In this document: one piece after another, positions 8,667-17,376 of the stretch
Layout: the number at the start of each line of letters is the position of its first letter
Numbering within the stretch: the stretch's first letter is position 1
From: Nicoletella semolina
Lineage (GTDB): Bacteria > Pseudomonadota > Gammaproteobacteria > Enterobacterales > Pasteurellaceae
Assembly: GCF_004345745.1 (NCBI RefSeq)
Contig: NZ_SLXJ01000004.1
Span: 62,001 to 126,000 of the forward strand
Length of the DNA: 64,000 bases
Reading direction: 5' to 3'
The notes under the pieces: generated by a model
Told to the model about the DNA's origin: nothing
The model's input: the letters and a program-made list of their open reading frames with translations, nothing else
Database searches by the model: none
Position numbers and translations under genes: made by a program

Positions 8667-9881
8667 TTAATGGTGATTCCACTCAATTGCGTCTAAATCC
8701 ACCCCATCTTTAAACATTTCCCAAAGTGGAGAAAGTTCACGCAACTTCTCTACTGCTTTTCTCACAATTACGATCGTATGATCAATTTCTTCTTCTGTTG
8801 TCCAACGACCGAGAGAAAAGCGTAGTGAACTGTGTGCTAGTTCATCATTGCGACCAATTGCACGCAATACGTAAGATGGCTCAAGACTTGCTGAAGTACA
8901 GGCTGAACCAGAAGAAACTGCAATATCGAGCAATGACATCATCAAACTTTCTCCCTCAACAAAGTTGAAGCTGATATTCAAATTACTACCTACACGCTGT
9001 TCCATTGAACCATTGATATAGACTTCTTCCATTCCTTCAAAGCCTGCGATTAAGCGATCACGTAATTTCGTAATGCGAGCCATTTCATCAGTCATCTCTT
9101 CTTTTGCAATACGATAGGCTTCACCCATTCCGACAATTTGATGTACTGGTAATGTACCAGAACGCATACCACGCTCGTGTCCACCACCATGAATGATAGC
9201 TTCTAAACGGATACGAGGCTTACGACAAACATACAAGCCACCGATGCCTTTAGGTCCATACAATTTATGGCTAGAAAACGACATTAAATCAACATTGAGT
9301 TCTCGTACATTTACAGGGATTTTACCCACAGATTGCGTTGCATCAACGTGGAAAATAATCTTCTTCGAGCGGCAAAGTTTACCAATTTCAGCGATAGGCT
9401 GAATAACACCAATTTCATTATTAACGTGCATAATCGAAATTAAAATAGTGTCTGGGCGAATTGCTGCTTCTAATTTTGCTAAATCAATAATGCCATTACT
9501 TTCTGGTTCTAAATAAGTAGTTTCAAAGCCCTCACGCTCTAGCTGGCGACAAGTGTCTAATACTGCTTTATGCTCTGTTTTGCAGGTGATAATATGCTTA
9601 CCTTTCGTTTGGTAGAAATGTGCTGCACCTTTGATAGCAAGGTTATCAGATTCAGTCGCCCCTGAGGTAAAAACGATTTCTCGACTATCTGCACCAATTA
9701 AGTCTGCAATTTGATTGCGTGCAATATCAACGGCTTCTTCGGCTTCCCAACCAAATTTGTGAGAGCGAGAAGCTGGATTACCAAAAATCCCGTCTTTAGT
9801 CATATATTCCATCATTTTTTTGACGACACGTTCGTCTGCAGGGCAGGTTGCCGCATAGTCTAAATAAATAGGTGATTGCAT
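8667..9881 (-). CDS. iscS: IscS, cysteine desulfurase
   Basis: 404 residues from the ATG at 9879-9881 ([12 protein letters not shown]), which has SD GGAGAAATA; a longer frame upstream lacks support. His104, the PLP lysine Lys206 (SSHKLYGP) and the active-site Cys328 (SGSACTS) are at the E. coli positions. The enzyme takes sulfur from cysteine and passes persulfide to IscU and to tRNA thiolation partners. It follows iscR by 66 bp in the operon. Confidence 0.97.
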   Translation of the reverse strand: MQSPIYLDYAATCPADERVVKKMMEYMTKDGIFGNPASRSHKFGWEAEEAVDIARNQIADLIGADSREIVFTSGATESDNLAIKGAAHFYQTKGKHIITCKTEHKAVLDTCRQLEREGFETTYLEPESNGIIDLAKLEAAIRPDTILISIMHVNNEIGVIQPIAEIGKLCRSKKIIFHVDATQSVGKIPVNVRELNVDLMSFSSHKLYGPKGIGGLYVCRKPRIRLEAIIHGGGHERGMRSGTLPVHQIVGMGEAYRIAKEEMTDEMARITKLRDRLIAGFEGMEEVYINGSMEQRVGSNLNISFNFVEGESLMMSLLDIAVSSGSACTSASLEPSYVLRAIGRNDELAHSSLRFSLGRWTTEEEIDHTIVIVRKAVEKLRELSPLWEMFKDGVDLDAIEWNHH

Positions 9882-9947
9882 TATTTCTCCTAAAATAAAA
9901 AATTTTTGCTTTGGTTCAAATGCTACCAAAACAGTTGGTGATTACAT

Positions 9948-10394
9948 CTAATGATGGTGATTATGGCATTTTTCCGCTTCGCAATTGTGTTCAGAATGTT
10001 CTTCAACCAATTCAGACAAAGGTATGGTATGCAGAAAATTTTCAATTTGCATTTCTAAACGTTCCCACAACGAATGCGTTAAACAACGAGAATCTTGACG
10101 ACAATTGCCACTACCTTTGCATTTTGTTACATCAACACCCTCATTCACTGCTCTAATAATCGTTCCCACGGTAATGTCTTGTTCATCTTTACCTAACTGG
10201 TAACCGCCACCTGGCCCACGTACGCTGCTAACAATTCCCTCACGGCGTAACAGAGCAAATAATTGCTCTAAATACGATAAAGAGATAGATTGTCTTTCTG
10301 CAATATCAGCAAGACTCACAGGCTCTTTTTTGCCGTGTAATGCTATATCCAGCATTGCAGTTACAGCATAGCGTCCTTTTGAGGTTAATTTCAT
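9948..10394 (-). CDS. iscR: IscR, Fe-S sensing Rrf2 regulator
   Basis: 148 residues. The N-terminal winged helix-turn-helix begins [21 protein letters not shown]. Cluster ligands Cys92, Cys98, Cys104 and His107 match E. coli IscR. The C-terminus is His/Cys-rich ([12 protein letters not shown]), which is a natural tail rather than a tag. Holo-IscR represses its own operon. It is the first gene of the isc operon, and a type 1 IscR box lies 50 bp upstream. Confidence 0.96.
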   Translation of the reverse strand: MKLTSKGRYAVTAMLDIALHGKKEPVSLADIAERQSISLSYLEQLFALLRREGIVSSVRGPGGGYQLGKDEQDITVGTIIRAVNEGVDVTKCKGSGNCRQDSRCLTHSLWERLEMQIENFLHTIPLSELVEEHSEHNCEAEKCHNHHH

Positions 10395-10436
10395 ATTCTC
10401 ACCTTATATCTCAAAGAATGAACAATGAACGGTAGA

Positions 10437-10468
10437 ATTCTATATACCCTACTTATTTAGTCAAGTAT
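10437..10468 (-). promoter_or_regulatory. isc operon promoter with IscR type 1 binding site
   Basis: On the minus strand the 25-bp stretch 10468-10444 starts ATACTTGACTAAATAAG and ends GGGTAT. It fits the known type 1 consensus (ATASYYGACTR, www, YAGTCRRSTAT) at most positions. It contains the -35 box TTGACT (10459-10464). A -10 box TAGAAT lies at 10437-10442 with 16-bp spacing. Holo-IscR bound here would block RNA polymerase and give autorepression. Confidence 0.8.
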
Positions 10469-10582
10469 AAAAATACCGTTTTTGAGAGGTTTAACTAATA
10501 GATTAAATAGTCTTTGATTGTTAAAGGCTATTTATATGCTCTGATACTTGTTTCTGATTACCCTAATCAGGCTTTATGGTAT

Positions 10583-10867
10583 TTAACGAGTAGAAAGCTG
10601 AAAAATTATTGTTTCCGCTTGACAGCAAAAATCAAAATGGACCTTTAATTTAAATCCATTTTCTACAGATTTTATTTCGCTCGTAATTTTACAAGGTTCA
10701 GATTCAGCCGCTCGAGCTTTGTTGGTTAAGAATGCTAACGCTTCTTCTGCTTCTGCTTGAGTGGAATACACTTGAGAAAAATCAACCGCACACTCACTAT
10801 TGTCAATGATTGTTCCAACATCAACACAACAACACGCTGCTGTTTCGTTTGTTTTACATTCAGCCAT
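10583..10867 (-). CDS. yfcZ: YfcZ/YiiS family protein (DUF406)
   Basis: 94 residues from the ATG at 10865-10867, with a strong SD AAGGAGATG. The protein is small and soluble, with several cysteines near the start (MAEC, AACCCVDVGT) and later CKIT and FDFCCQAE. DUF406 proteins have no established role. In E. coli yfcZ also neighbours fadL, and here fadL lies divergently next door, which supports the assignment. Confidence 0.75.
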   Translation of the reverse strand: MAECKTNETAACCCVDVGTIIDNSECAVDFSQVYSTQAEAEEALAFLTNKARAAESEPCKITSEIKSVENGFKLKVHFDFCCQAETIIFQLSTR

Positions 10868-11217
10868 ATTACATCTCCTTGGCATTAAAAACTATCTGTG
10901 CCATTCTACTCCCCAAATTCTACAATCGCAAATTTCCAGTAAAATTTTAATGGGAATACGACGTACGTTTGTATTTTTAATGCATTGCGACATATCTAAG
11001 ATGGTATTATCAATAACCGCAACTGGTCGGAACACTTCTCCCATTTAGGAAATTTCATTGCGAGCGGTTGATTCTACCTTTAGAATCGAAAGAATAAAGC
11101 AAGTGTATTTGCCTAAAAAATGCATTTACTACAAATTTTATTTTTATAGCAGATATAACGCATTTTGTGTATTCGGTATTTTCTGCTTATTTTTTATGAT
11201 TACTGAAGGAGTAACCT
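10868..11217. other. Divergent 350-bp intergenic region before fadL
   Basis: The gap holds a FadR-like site at 11021-11037 (listed separately) and an inverted repeat GATTCTA (11070-11076) with TAGAATC (11081-11087). The right arm contains TAGAAT, a possible -10 box. fadL has a clear SD, GAAGGAGTAACCT, at its ATG. No coding sequence or RNA gene is recognised. Confidence 0.5.
11021..11037 (+). promoter_or_regulatory. Candidate FadR operator upstream of fadL
   Basis: AACTGGTCGGAACACTT resembles the FadR operator (CTGGTNNGACCAG type): the left half AACTGGTC is intact, while the right half is degenerate. FadR represses fatty-acid uptake genes such as fadL in related bacteria. The site is about 180 bp before the fadL ATG. 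Confidence 0.4.
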
Positions 11218-12840
11218 ATGACCTTTACTAAAACCGCTGTTGCCTCTTTGATCGCACTGTCTGCGACAGGCGTACAAGCAGCTGCTTTCCAATTAGCTGA
11301 AGTTTCAACCTCAGGCTTGGGTTTTGCTTATGCGGGTAATGCTGCAGTGGCGGACAACGCTTCCGTGGTTGCAACAAACCCCGCATTAATGACAACGTTT
11401 AAACGTGCAGAAATTTCAGCTGGTGGTGTGTATGTTGCTCCCAATGTTAATATTACTGAGGGAAAAATTAACACGGTTAAGAAAGGTAGATTAGTTGGCG
11501 ATGTTGAACCAGCACAAGAAGATGCTTTACATAAAAATATTGTTCCAAAAGCGTTTATTCCGAATATCTATGCGGTTGTGCCTGTTAATGAGCGTTTCGC
11601 TATTGGTGCGGGTATTAATGTGAATTACGGTATGAAAACCGAATTTGATGCTAATTATAGTGCAGGACCATTCGGTGGACGTACTTCTCTTGCGGCAACT
11701 AATATTAATCTAAGTAGCGCTTATAAATTGGGTGGTGGTTTTAGCTTAGGTGTTGGTTTAAATGCGGTTCACGCCGATGCAATGATTGAGCGTTATTTAG
11801 GTGCAGGTGCAGAAGCACTTAAGGTACAGACTACTAAATTAAAACGGGCGTTAGAGCTTGCAATATTACCGACAGAGCGGGTGATTGCGGCAGCTGAAAA
11901 GAATGGTGATACTACAACTGCTGAGCAACAGAAAGAATTACTTACATATCACAAACAGAACTTTTTTAATAATGCTGTACTTAGCCCTGAGAGAGACAGT
12001 ACAGGTAATATTGTACTTACCAGTACTGGCGAATTGAGTTATGTTGTTGATCCAGAGAAAACAGCAAAACTTCGCAGATTAGGAATCAATAATTTTGATG
12101 ATATGGATATTAGTATTGAACAAATGAAAAAAGTTGTTCAAGCTGTTGAAACCCTTCAGTACAACACGGTTATTCACAAACTCGAAGGGGCTAAATGGGG
12201 ATTCGGTTGGAATGTGGGCTTAGCTTATGAGTTCAATCCAAATAACCGTCTAGGGGTGGCTTATCACTCTGCAGTAGATTTACGCTTTAAAGGAAAATAT
12301 TCCAATACAATGCCATTCCCAGTACAAGGTGTGGTTGAAAAGGTAACAGGCGGAGCAAGTATCTCTGGGAGCTTAACTTTAGTATTGCCAGCGTATTGGG
12401 AAATTTCAGGCTATCACAAATTAACAGACAAGCTCGCAGCACAATACAGCTATAAACGCACCGATTGGAGCAGCTTTAAGAGCTTAGATGGTTACAGTCA
12501 AAATGGTAATCGACTATTCCACAAAACCGAGAACTTTAATGATTCTTCTCGTATCGCAATTGGTTTCTCTTATGATCTCATTCCATCATTAACTCTGCGC
12601 ACTGGGGTGGCTTATGATGAAAGTGCAAGCGTAAGTAATCCATCAATCTCGATCCCTGATACCGATCGTACGTGGTATTCCGCAGGGGCAACTATTCGCT
12701 TTACACCAAATTTAAGCACAGATATTGGTTATTCTCACTTGCGTGGACGTAAATCAACCTTTAACGAAGAAGGTAGAGCTGTCTTTACCTCAAAAGCAAC
12801 AGGTAACCTCTACGGCTTGAATGTAAACTACAAATTCTAA
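11218..12840 (+). CDS. fadL: FadL/OmpP1 family long-chain fatty acid transporter
   Basis: 540 residues. The signal peptide ends near VQAAAF. The family N-terminus FQLAEVSTSGLGFAYAGNAA and NPALM motif follow, then a 14-strand barrel ending in NVNYKF. The protein is roughly 95 residues longer than E. coli FadL. The extra part is a helical, charged segment at about residues 205-320, between the ERYLGAG strand and VIHKLEGAKWGFGWN. It would lie in a surface loop. FadL carries long-chain fatty acids or hydrophobic compounds through the outer membrane. The gene stands alone and ends in a strong terminator. Confidence 0.9.
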   Translation: MTFTKTAVASLIALSATGVQAAAFQLAEVSTSGLGFAYAGNAAVADNASVVATNPALMTTFKRAEISAGGVYVAPNVNITEGKINTVKKGRLVGDVEPAQEDALHKNIVPKAFIPNIYAVVPVNERFAIGAGINVNYGMKTEFDANYSAGPFGGRTSLAATNINLSSAYKLGGGFSLGVGLNAVHADAMIERYLGAGAEALKVQTTKLKRALELAILPTERVIAAAEKNGDTTTAEQQKELLTYHKQNFFNNAVLSPERDSTGNIVLTSTGELSYVVDPEKTAKLRRLGINNFDDMDISIEQMKKVVQAVETLQYNTVIHKLEGAKWGFGWNVGLAYEFNPNNRLGVAYHSAVDLRFKGKYSNTMPFPVQGVVEKVTGGASISGSLTLVLPAYWEISGYHKLTDKLAAQYSYKRTDWSSFKSLDGYSQNGNRLFHKTENFNDSSRIAIGFSYDLIPSLTLRTGVAYDESASVSNPSISIPDTDRTWYSAGATIRFTPNLSTDIGYSHLRGRKSTFNEEGRAVFTSKATGNLYGLNVNYKF

Positions 12841-12861
12841 CATTCCATTTCTAACTCTAAC

Positions 12862-12893
12862 AAAAGCGTGTAAACTTCTTACACGCTTTTTTA
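12862..12893 (+). terminator. Intrinsic terminator of fadL
   Basis: AAAAGCGTGTAA (12862-12873) and TTACACGCTTTT (12879-12890) form a 12-bp stem with a five-base loop, followed by TTATTTTT. Confidence 0.9.
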
Positions 12894-12905
12894 TTTTTGA
12901 ATGTA

Positions 12906-13469
12906 ATGAAATCGAAGTTCCCTATTTTTTATTGTTATTACCCCTCTCCTGTTGGGAAATTGTTGCTTTTAGCACAAGATAACGCCTTGATCTATATTGA
13001 GTTTGAGCAAGAGCAACAAACAATCTCTCTTGAACATATTCAATTGGCAGACGAAACAAGCGGTGAGATTTGGCAAATTTTTTGCAAAACATTTACGATT
13101 TTAGACCGCTACTTTCAAGGTGAAAAAATAGATTTTGCTCAATTGGATTTCCTTAATCCCCAAGGTACACCCTTTCAGCAAAGTGTTTGGCAGCAGTTGC
13201 GTAAAATCCCTTATGGAAAAACAATAAGTTATGGTGAAATTGCTTACGCACTAGGTAAGCCGAATGCAATGCGAGCGGTGGGCGGTGCAGTGGGGCGTAA
13301 TCCAATTTCCATTTTAATTCCCTGTCACCGAGTGCTGGGTAAAAGTCAAACTTTGACAGGTTTTGGTGGCGGTTTACCGAATAAGCGATTTTTGCTCACT
13401 TTAGAAAAAATTGATTATCAGGATAAGGGGATTGAATTTGTTCGCCCTAAACGCAAAAACTGGAAATAA
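12906..13469 (+). CDS. ogt: Methylated-DNA--protein-cysteine methyltransferase
   Basis: 187 residues from the ATG at 12906; an in-frame TTG three codons earlier is the alternative, and neither has a strong SD. The active-site motif IPCHRVLG is present, with the helix-turn-helix segment [29 protein letters not shown] before it. The protein removes alkyl groups from O6-alkylguanine onto its own cysteine, a one-time repair reaction. It begins 16 bp after the fadL terminator. A degenerate uptake sequence (ACAAGCGGTG, 13056-13065) lies inside the gene. Confidence 0.9.
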   Translation: MKSKFPIFYCYYPSPVGKLLLLAQDNALIYIEFEQEQQTISLEHIQLADETSGEIWQIFCKTFTILDRYFQGEKIDFAQLDFLNPQGTPFQQSVWQQLRKIPYGKTISYGEIAYALGKPNAMRAVGGAVGRNPISILIPCHRVLGKSQTLTGFGGGLPNKRFLLTLEKIDYQDKGIEFVRPKRKNWK

Positions 13470-13506
13470 TTTTGCATTAAGAATTTGTTATAAAGAGGAA
13501 CTTGTT

Positions 13507-14706
13507 ATGGATAAGCCAGCCCAAACACAACTTGCTACACAACTCGTTCACGCAGGACGAAAATCACGCTACACACAAGGTGCTGTTAGTGCGGTTATCC
13601 AGCGTGCTTCATCATTGGTCTTTAATACCGTTGCAGATAAAAAAGCGGCCACTCATAATCGTTACAAAGGAGCATTGTTTTACGGTCGTCGTGGAACACT
13701 TACTCACTTTGCCTTACAAGATGCAATGTGCGAGCTTGAGGGGGGAACAGGTTGCTACCTTTACCCTTGTGGAGCAGCGGCCGTCAGCCATTCTATTCTT
13801 GCGTTTGTTGAACAAGGTGATCACGTTTTAATGAGCGGTGCGGCTTATGAGCCGACACAATATTTTTGCAACCAAATCTTAAAAAAACTAGGGGTAGAAA
13901 CAAGTTATTACGATCCTTTGATTGGTGCCAATATTCGTGATTTTATTTTGCCTCATACCAAGGTGCTGTTTCTAGAATCGCCAAGCTCTCTTACGATGGA
14001 AGTGCCTGATATTCCTGCTCTTGTCAATGCTGCTCGAGCAATGAATCCAGATATTATCATTATGATTGATAATACTTGGGCAGCAGGGGTGCTATTTCCT
14101 GCTTTGCAATATGGTATTGATATTTCTATTCAGGCTGGTACTAAATATTTGGTTGGGCATTCTGATGCAATGATTGGTACGGCTGTTGCTAACGCACGCT
14201 GTTGGGATCAGCTAAGAGAGCATTCTTACCTGATGGGGCAGATGGTTGATGCCGATACGGCATATATGACTGCTCGTGGATTGCGAACGCTGGCAGTAAG
14301 ATTAAATCAACATCATGAGAGTAGTATAAAAATTGCACAATGGTTGGCGAAGCGACCTGAAGTTAAAGCCGTTTACCACCCCGCTTTACCAAGCTGTGCA
14401 GGCTATGAATTTTTTATGCGAGACTTTAAGGGTGCAAGCGGTCTATTTTCGTTTGAACTTTGCAAAACCTTATCTGATCAGCAACTGTCCGATTTTCTCG
14501 ATCACTTTAGGCTATTTAGTATGGCGTATTCGTGGGGTGGATTTGAATCACTCATTCTTGCTAATCAACCGAATGAAATTGCCCGTATTCGTCCAAATAT
14601 TACTCGGACTTTAACTGGCACATTAATTCGGCTTCATATTGGACTTGAAGCAGTGGAAGATTTAATTACTGACCTTGATGCTGCTTTTGCTCGGATTACT
14701 CTTTGA
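13507..14706 (+). CDS. metC: Cystathionine beta-lyase
   Basis: 399 residues from the ATG at 13507 ([20 protein letters not shown]), with SD AAAGAGGAAC. This is the Cys/Met-metabolism PLP family: [16 protein letters not shown] binds cofactor phosphate, DNTWAAG carries the PLP aspartate, and [14 protein letters not shown] carries the PLP lysine. It cleaves cystathionine to homocysteine, pyruvate and ammonia in methionine synthesis. The SDAMIG context and length fit MetC rather than MetB. It follows ogt by 37 bp. Confidence 0.92.
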   Translation: MDKPAQTQLATQLVHAGRKSRYTQGAVSAVIQRASSLVFNTVADKKAATHNRYKGALFYGRRGTLTHFALQDAMCELEGGTGCYLYPCGAAAVSHSILAFVEQGDHVLMSGAAYEPTQYFCNQILKKLGVETSYYDPLIGANIRDFILPHTKVLFLESPSSLTMEVPDIPALVNAARAMNPDIIIMIDNTWAAGVLFPALQYGIDISIQAGTKYLVGHSDAMIGTAVANARCWDQLREHSYLMGQMVDADTAYMTARGLRTLAVRLNQHHESSIKIAQWLAKRPEVKAVYHPALPSCAGYEFFMRDFKGASGLFSFELCKTLSDQQLSDFLDHFRLFSMAYSWGGFESLILANQPNEIARIRPNITRTLTGTLIRLHIGLEAVEDLITDLDAAFARITL

Positions 14707-14755
14707 TTACGCAAACTTTTCATTACACCAACTTTTGGTAACACAAACAAAAGCA

Positions 14756-14771
14756 AGGCAAACGTTTGCTT
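14756..14771 (+). promoter_or_regulatory. PurR operator upstream of purine permease
   Basis: AGGCAAACGTTTGCTT matches the PurR box ACGCAAACGTTTGCGT at 14 of 16 positions; the central 12 bases GCAAACGTTTGC are a perfect palindrome. It lies 67 bp before the permease ATG, where PurR with hypoxanthine or guanine would repress. Confidence 0.85.
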
Positions 14772-14838
14772 AAGAAAATAAACTTCGGTAGAATTCGCCA
14801 CTCTTTTTTTATGTTTATCTAAAATTTATTGAGGTTTT

Positions 14839-16152
14839 ATGTCTTTTCTCTCTGTGTTTAAACTGCAAGAGCGTGGTTCGACTGCCCGTCAAGAAGTAAT
14901 TGCAGGTTTAACAACTTTTTTGGCGATGGTTTATTCGGTGATTGTTGTGCCAAATATGCTCAGCAGTGCAGGTTTTCCTGCTGATTCGGTGTTTATTGCA
15001 ACCTGTCTTGTTGCAGGTTTAGGTTCTATCCTTATCGGTTTGTGGGCAAATGCACCGATGGCGATTGGCTGTGCGATTTCTCTTACAGCTTTCACTGCAT
15101 TTAGCCTCGTACTTGGGCAAAATATTAGTGTCCCTGTTGCATTAGGGGCAATTTTCTTAATGGGTGTCGTCTTTACACTTGTTTCAATTACAGGCATTCG
15201 TGGTTGGATCTTGCGTAATTTACCTGCCAGCATTGCCCACGGTGCAGGTATTGGCATAGGTTTGTTCTTGCTGCTAATTGCGGCGAATGGTGTAGGATTG
15301 GTCGTTGGAAATCAAGCTGGCTTACCTGTTAAAATGGGGGTGTTTACTTCCTTTTCTGTGATTATGTCTCTAGTTGGGTTGGCTACGATCATTGGTTTAG
15401 AAAAGCTCAAAGTAAAAGGCTCTATTTTGTGGGTCATTATTGCAATTACCATTATTGGGCTAATTTTTGATCCTAATGTCAAGTTTGGTGGCGAGGTGTT
15501 TAAATTACCTACGTTCGGAGAACAATCACAATTTTTAAATCTAGATATTTTAGGGGCATTAAATGCGGCTATTTTGCCTGTTGTTTTTGCTTTGGTAATG
15601 ACTGCGATTTTTGATGCCACAGGGACTATTCGTGCGGTGGCAGGGCAAGCGAATTTATTAGACAAAGACGGGCAAATCATCAACGGCGATAAAGCACTCA
15701 CTTCCGATTCAATCAGTAGCATTCTATCAGGTTTATTTGGAACTGCACCTGCTGCGGTTTACATTGAATCAGCCGCTGGCACGGCTGCTGGCGGTAAAAC
15801 AGGTTTAACTGCTGTAGTGGTAGGTGTGTTGTTTTTGTTAATGCTTTTTTTCCAACCATTGGCGTTTTTAGTACCAAGTTATGCGACTGCACCAGCCTTG
15901 ATGTATGTTGGCTTATTAATGTTAAGTAATGTCTCAAAATTAGATTTTAATGATTTTATTGGTGCAATGTCAGGCTTGGTTTGTGCTGTGTTTATCGTAC
16001 TAACCGCCAATATTGTAACAGGGATTATGCTTGGCTTTGCAACTTTAGTGATTGGGCGAGTTGTTTCAGGTGAAATGAAACAACTCAATCTTGGAACAGT
16101 CATTATCGCTATTGTTTTAGTGGTATTTTATGCTTTAGGCTATGCAATTTAA
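14839..16152 (+). CDS. NCS2 purine permease (AzgA/GhxP family)
   Basis: 437 residues and about 12-14 hydrophobic segments. The AzgA-type N-terminus is present ([23 protein letters not shown]), with [17 protein letters not shown], and [16 protein letters not shown] in the central part. Members import adenine, guanine or hypoxanthine with protons. The exact substrate cannot be read from sequence; the PurR box upstream supports a purine. SD TTGAGGTTTT precedes ATG. It is convergent with argE. Confidence 0.88.
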   Translation: MSFLSVFKLQERGSTARQEVIAGLTTFLAMVYSVIVVPNMLSSAGFPADSVFIATCLVAGLGSILIGLWANAPMAIGCAISLTAFTAFSLVLGQNISVPVALGAIFLMGVVFTLVSITGIRGWILRNLPASIAHGAGIGIGLFLLLIAANGVGLVVGNQAGLPVKMGVFTSFSVIMSLVGLATIIGLEKLKVKGSILWVIIAITIIGLIFDPNVKFGGEVFKLPTFGEQSQFLNLDILGALNAAILPVVFALVMTAIFDATGTIRAVAGQANLLDKDGQIINGDKALTSDSISSILSGLFGTAPAAVYIESAAGTAAGGKTGLTAVVVGVLFLLMLFFQPLAFLVPSYATAPALMYVGLLMLSNVSKLDFNDFIGAMSGLVCAVFIVLTANIVTGIMLGFATLVIGRVVSGEMKQLNLGTVIIAIVLVVFYALGYAI

Positions 16153-16189
16153 TTGCTAAATAATGTGCAAATATTTACTGTTTTTAGAC

Positions 16190-16223
16190 CGCTAGTACTC
16201 GCTTTAGATTGCTTGTACTAGCG
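16190..16223. repeat. Inverted repeat at the azgA/argE convergent junction
   Basis: CGCTAGTAC (16190-16198) and GTACTAGCG (16215-16223) form a 9-bp stem with a 16-base loop that overlaps the argE stop codon. No T-run follows. Confidence 0.5.
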
Positions 16224-17375
16224 ACAAAAATGCCAAATGACTTTTTTGAGCAATTCTGTTGTAGGCCCGATGAATTTGGTTTCTAAAAATTCATCGGGCT
16301 GGTGAGCTTGTTCAATTGAGCCTGCTCCTAATACGATGGTTGGGCAAAGTTGCTGAATAAAGGGGGCTTCGGTACAGTAGTTTGCCGCCTCACATTTTTC
16401 GCCTAATAGTTTTTCAACCACTTGCACAATCTGAGCAGAATGCTCGCATTCATAAGCAGGGATACCTTGGTGTAATGGGTAGATTTCGATGCAATTTCCC
16501 CATTTTTCTAACAGCGGCATGAGTCTTGCCTGCATTAAATCACGCAAGTCTTGCAGTGCCATCTTAGGTAGAGGGCGAATATCAAGCTGTAATTCGCAAC
16601 AAGCACAAATCCGATTTACCGCATCGCCGCCTCGAATACTGCCAAAGTTCATTGTTGGGTAAGGTACTTGAAATAAATCGTGGTGGTAATGCTCACGCAG
16701 GTCTTGCCGCATTTTAAGTAAATTGCTGGTAACATCGTGCATCACCTCTATGGCATTTACGCCTTTGTCAGGATCGCTAGAATGCCCTGATCTTCCCATA
16801 ATTCTTACCGCTTCCCCTATATGCCCTTTGTGAGCTCGAATTGGCTTGAGCGAGGTGGGTTCGCCGATAATGGCACAATCAGGGCGAATATGGCTGTGCT
16901 GTGCAAATGTTCTTGCTCCCAGCATTGTAGTTTCTTCATCTGCGGTTGCCAAAATACGCAGTGGCTTGGTTAATTGCGTTAAATCCAATTGGCTAATCGC
17001 TTCCACGACAAAAGCAAAAAAACCTTTCATATCAGCAGTACCTAGACCGTAAAATTTATGGTTTTTTTCTGTGAGTGAAAAAGGATCAAATGTCCAGCGA
17101 CCTTCGTCAAAAGGGACGGTATCGGTATGTCCTGCAAGCAGTAAGCCTCCCTCTTTAGACGAGCTTTTACTGTTATTATAAGTTGCCAATAAATTATATT
17201 TTTTACGGCTGTTAGGCACGGCAATGATCTCTGTGTTAAAACCGAGATCTGTCAGCCATTGTGCAAGTAATTCGATTAATTCAAGGTTAGATAAATCGAA
17301 TTCTGGTTTGAGGCTACTGATCGTTGGAATGGCGATCAGTTGGCGGTAGCGTTCGGTAAATGATATCTTAGGCAT
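16218..17375 (-). CDS. argE: Acetylornithine deacetylase
   Basis: 385 residues of the M20/ArgE/DapE metallopeptidase family. [13 protein letters not shown] carries the first metal ligands, [11 protein letters not shown] the bridging aspartate, [10 protein letters not shown] the catalytic glutamate pair, and [15 protein letters not shown] the last ligand. It hydrolyses N-acetylornithine to ornithine in arginine synthesis. One base separates its ATG from the copA stop, and its SD (GCAGGAAATTTAAA) lies in the copA end, so the two genes are co-transcribed although functionally unrelated. Confidence 0.93.
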   Translation of the reverse strand: MPKISFTERYRQLIAIPTISSLKPEFDLSNLELIELLAQWLTDLGFNTEIIAVPNSRKKYNLLATYNNSKSSSKEGGLLLAGHTDTVPFDEGRWTFDPFSLTEKNHKFYGLGTADMKGFFAFVVEAISQLDLTQLTKPLRILATADEETTMLGARTFAQHSHIRPDCAIIGEPTSLKPIRAHKGHIGEAVRIMGRSGHSSDPDKGVNAIEVMHDVTSNLLKMRQDLREHYHHDLFQVPYPTMNFGSIRGGDAVNRICACCELQLDIRPLPKMALQDLRDLMQARLMPLLEKWGNCIEIYPLHQGIPAYECEHSAQIVQVVEKLLGEKCEAANYCTEAPFIQQLCPTIVLGAGSIEQAHQPDEFLETKFIGPTTELLKKVIWHFCR

Positions 17376-17376
17376 T

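Noticed and set aside
15312-15722. 136-residue antisense ORF over the purine permease
   Set aside because: The opposite strand of a membrane protein gene often stays open. The amino-acid make-up is not protein-like and the plus-strand gene is clear.
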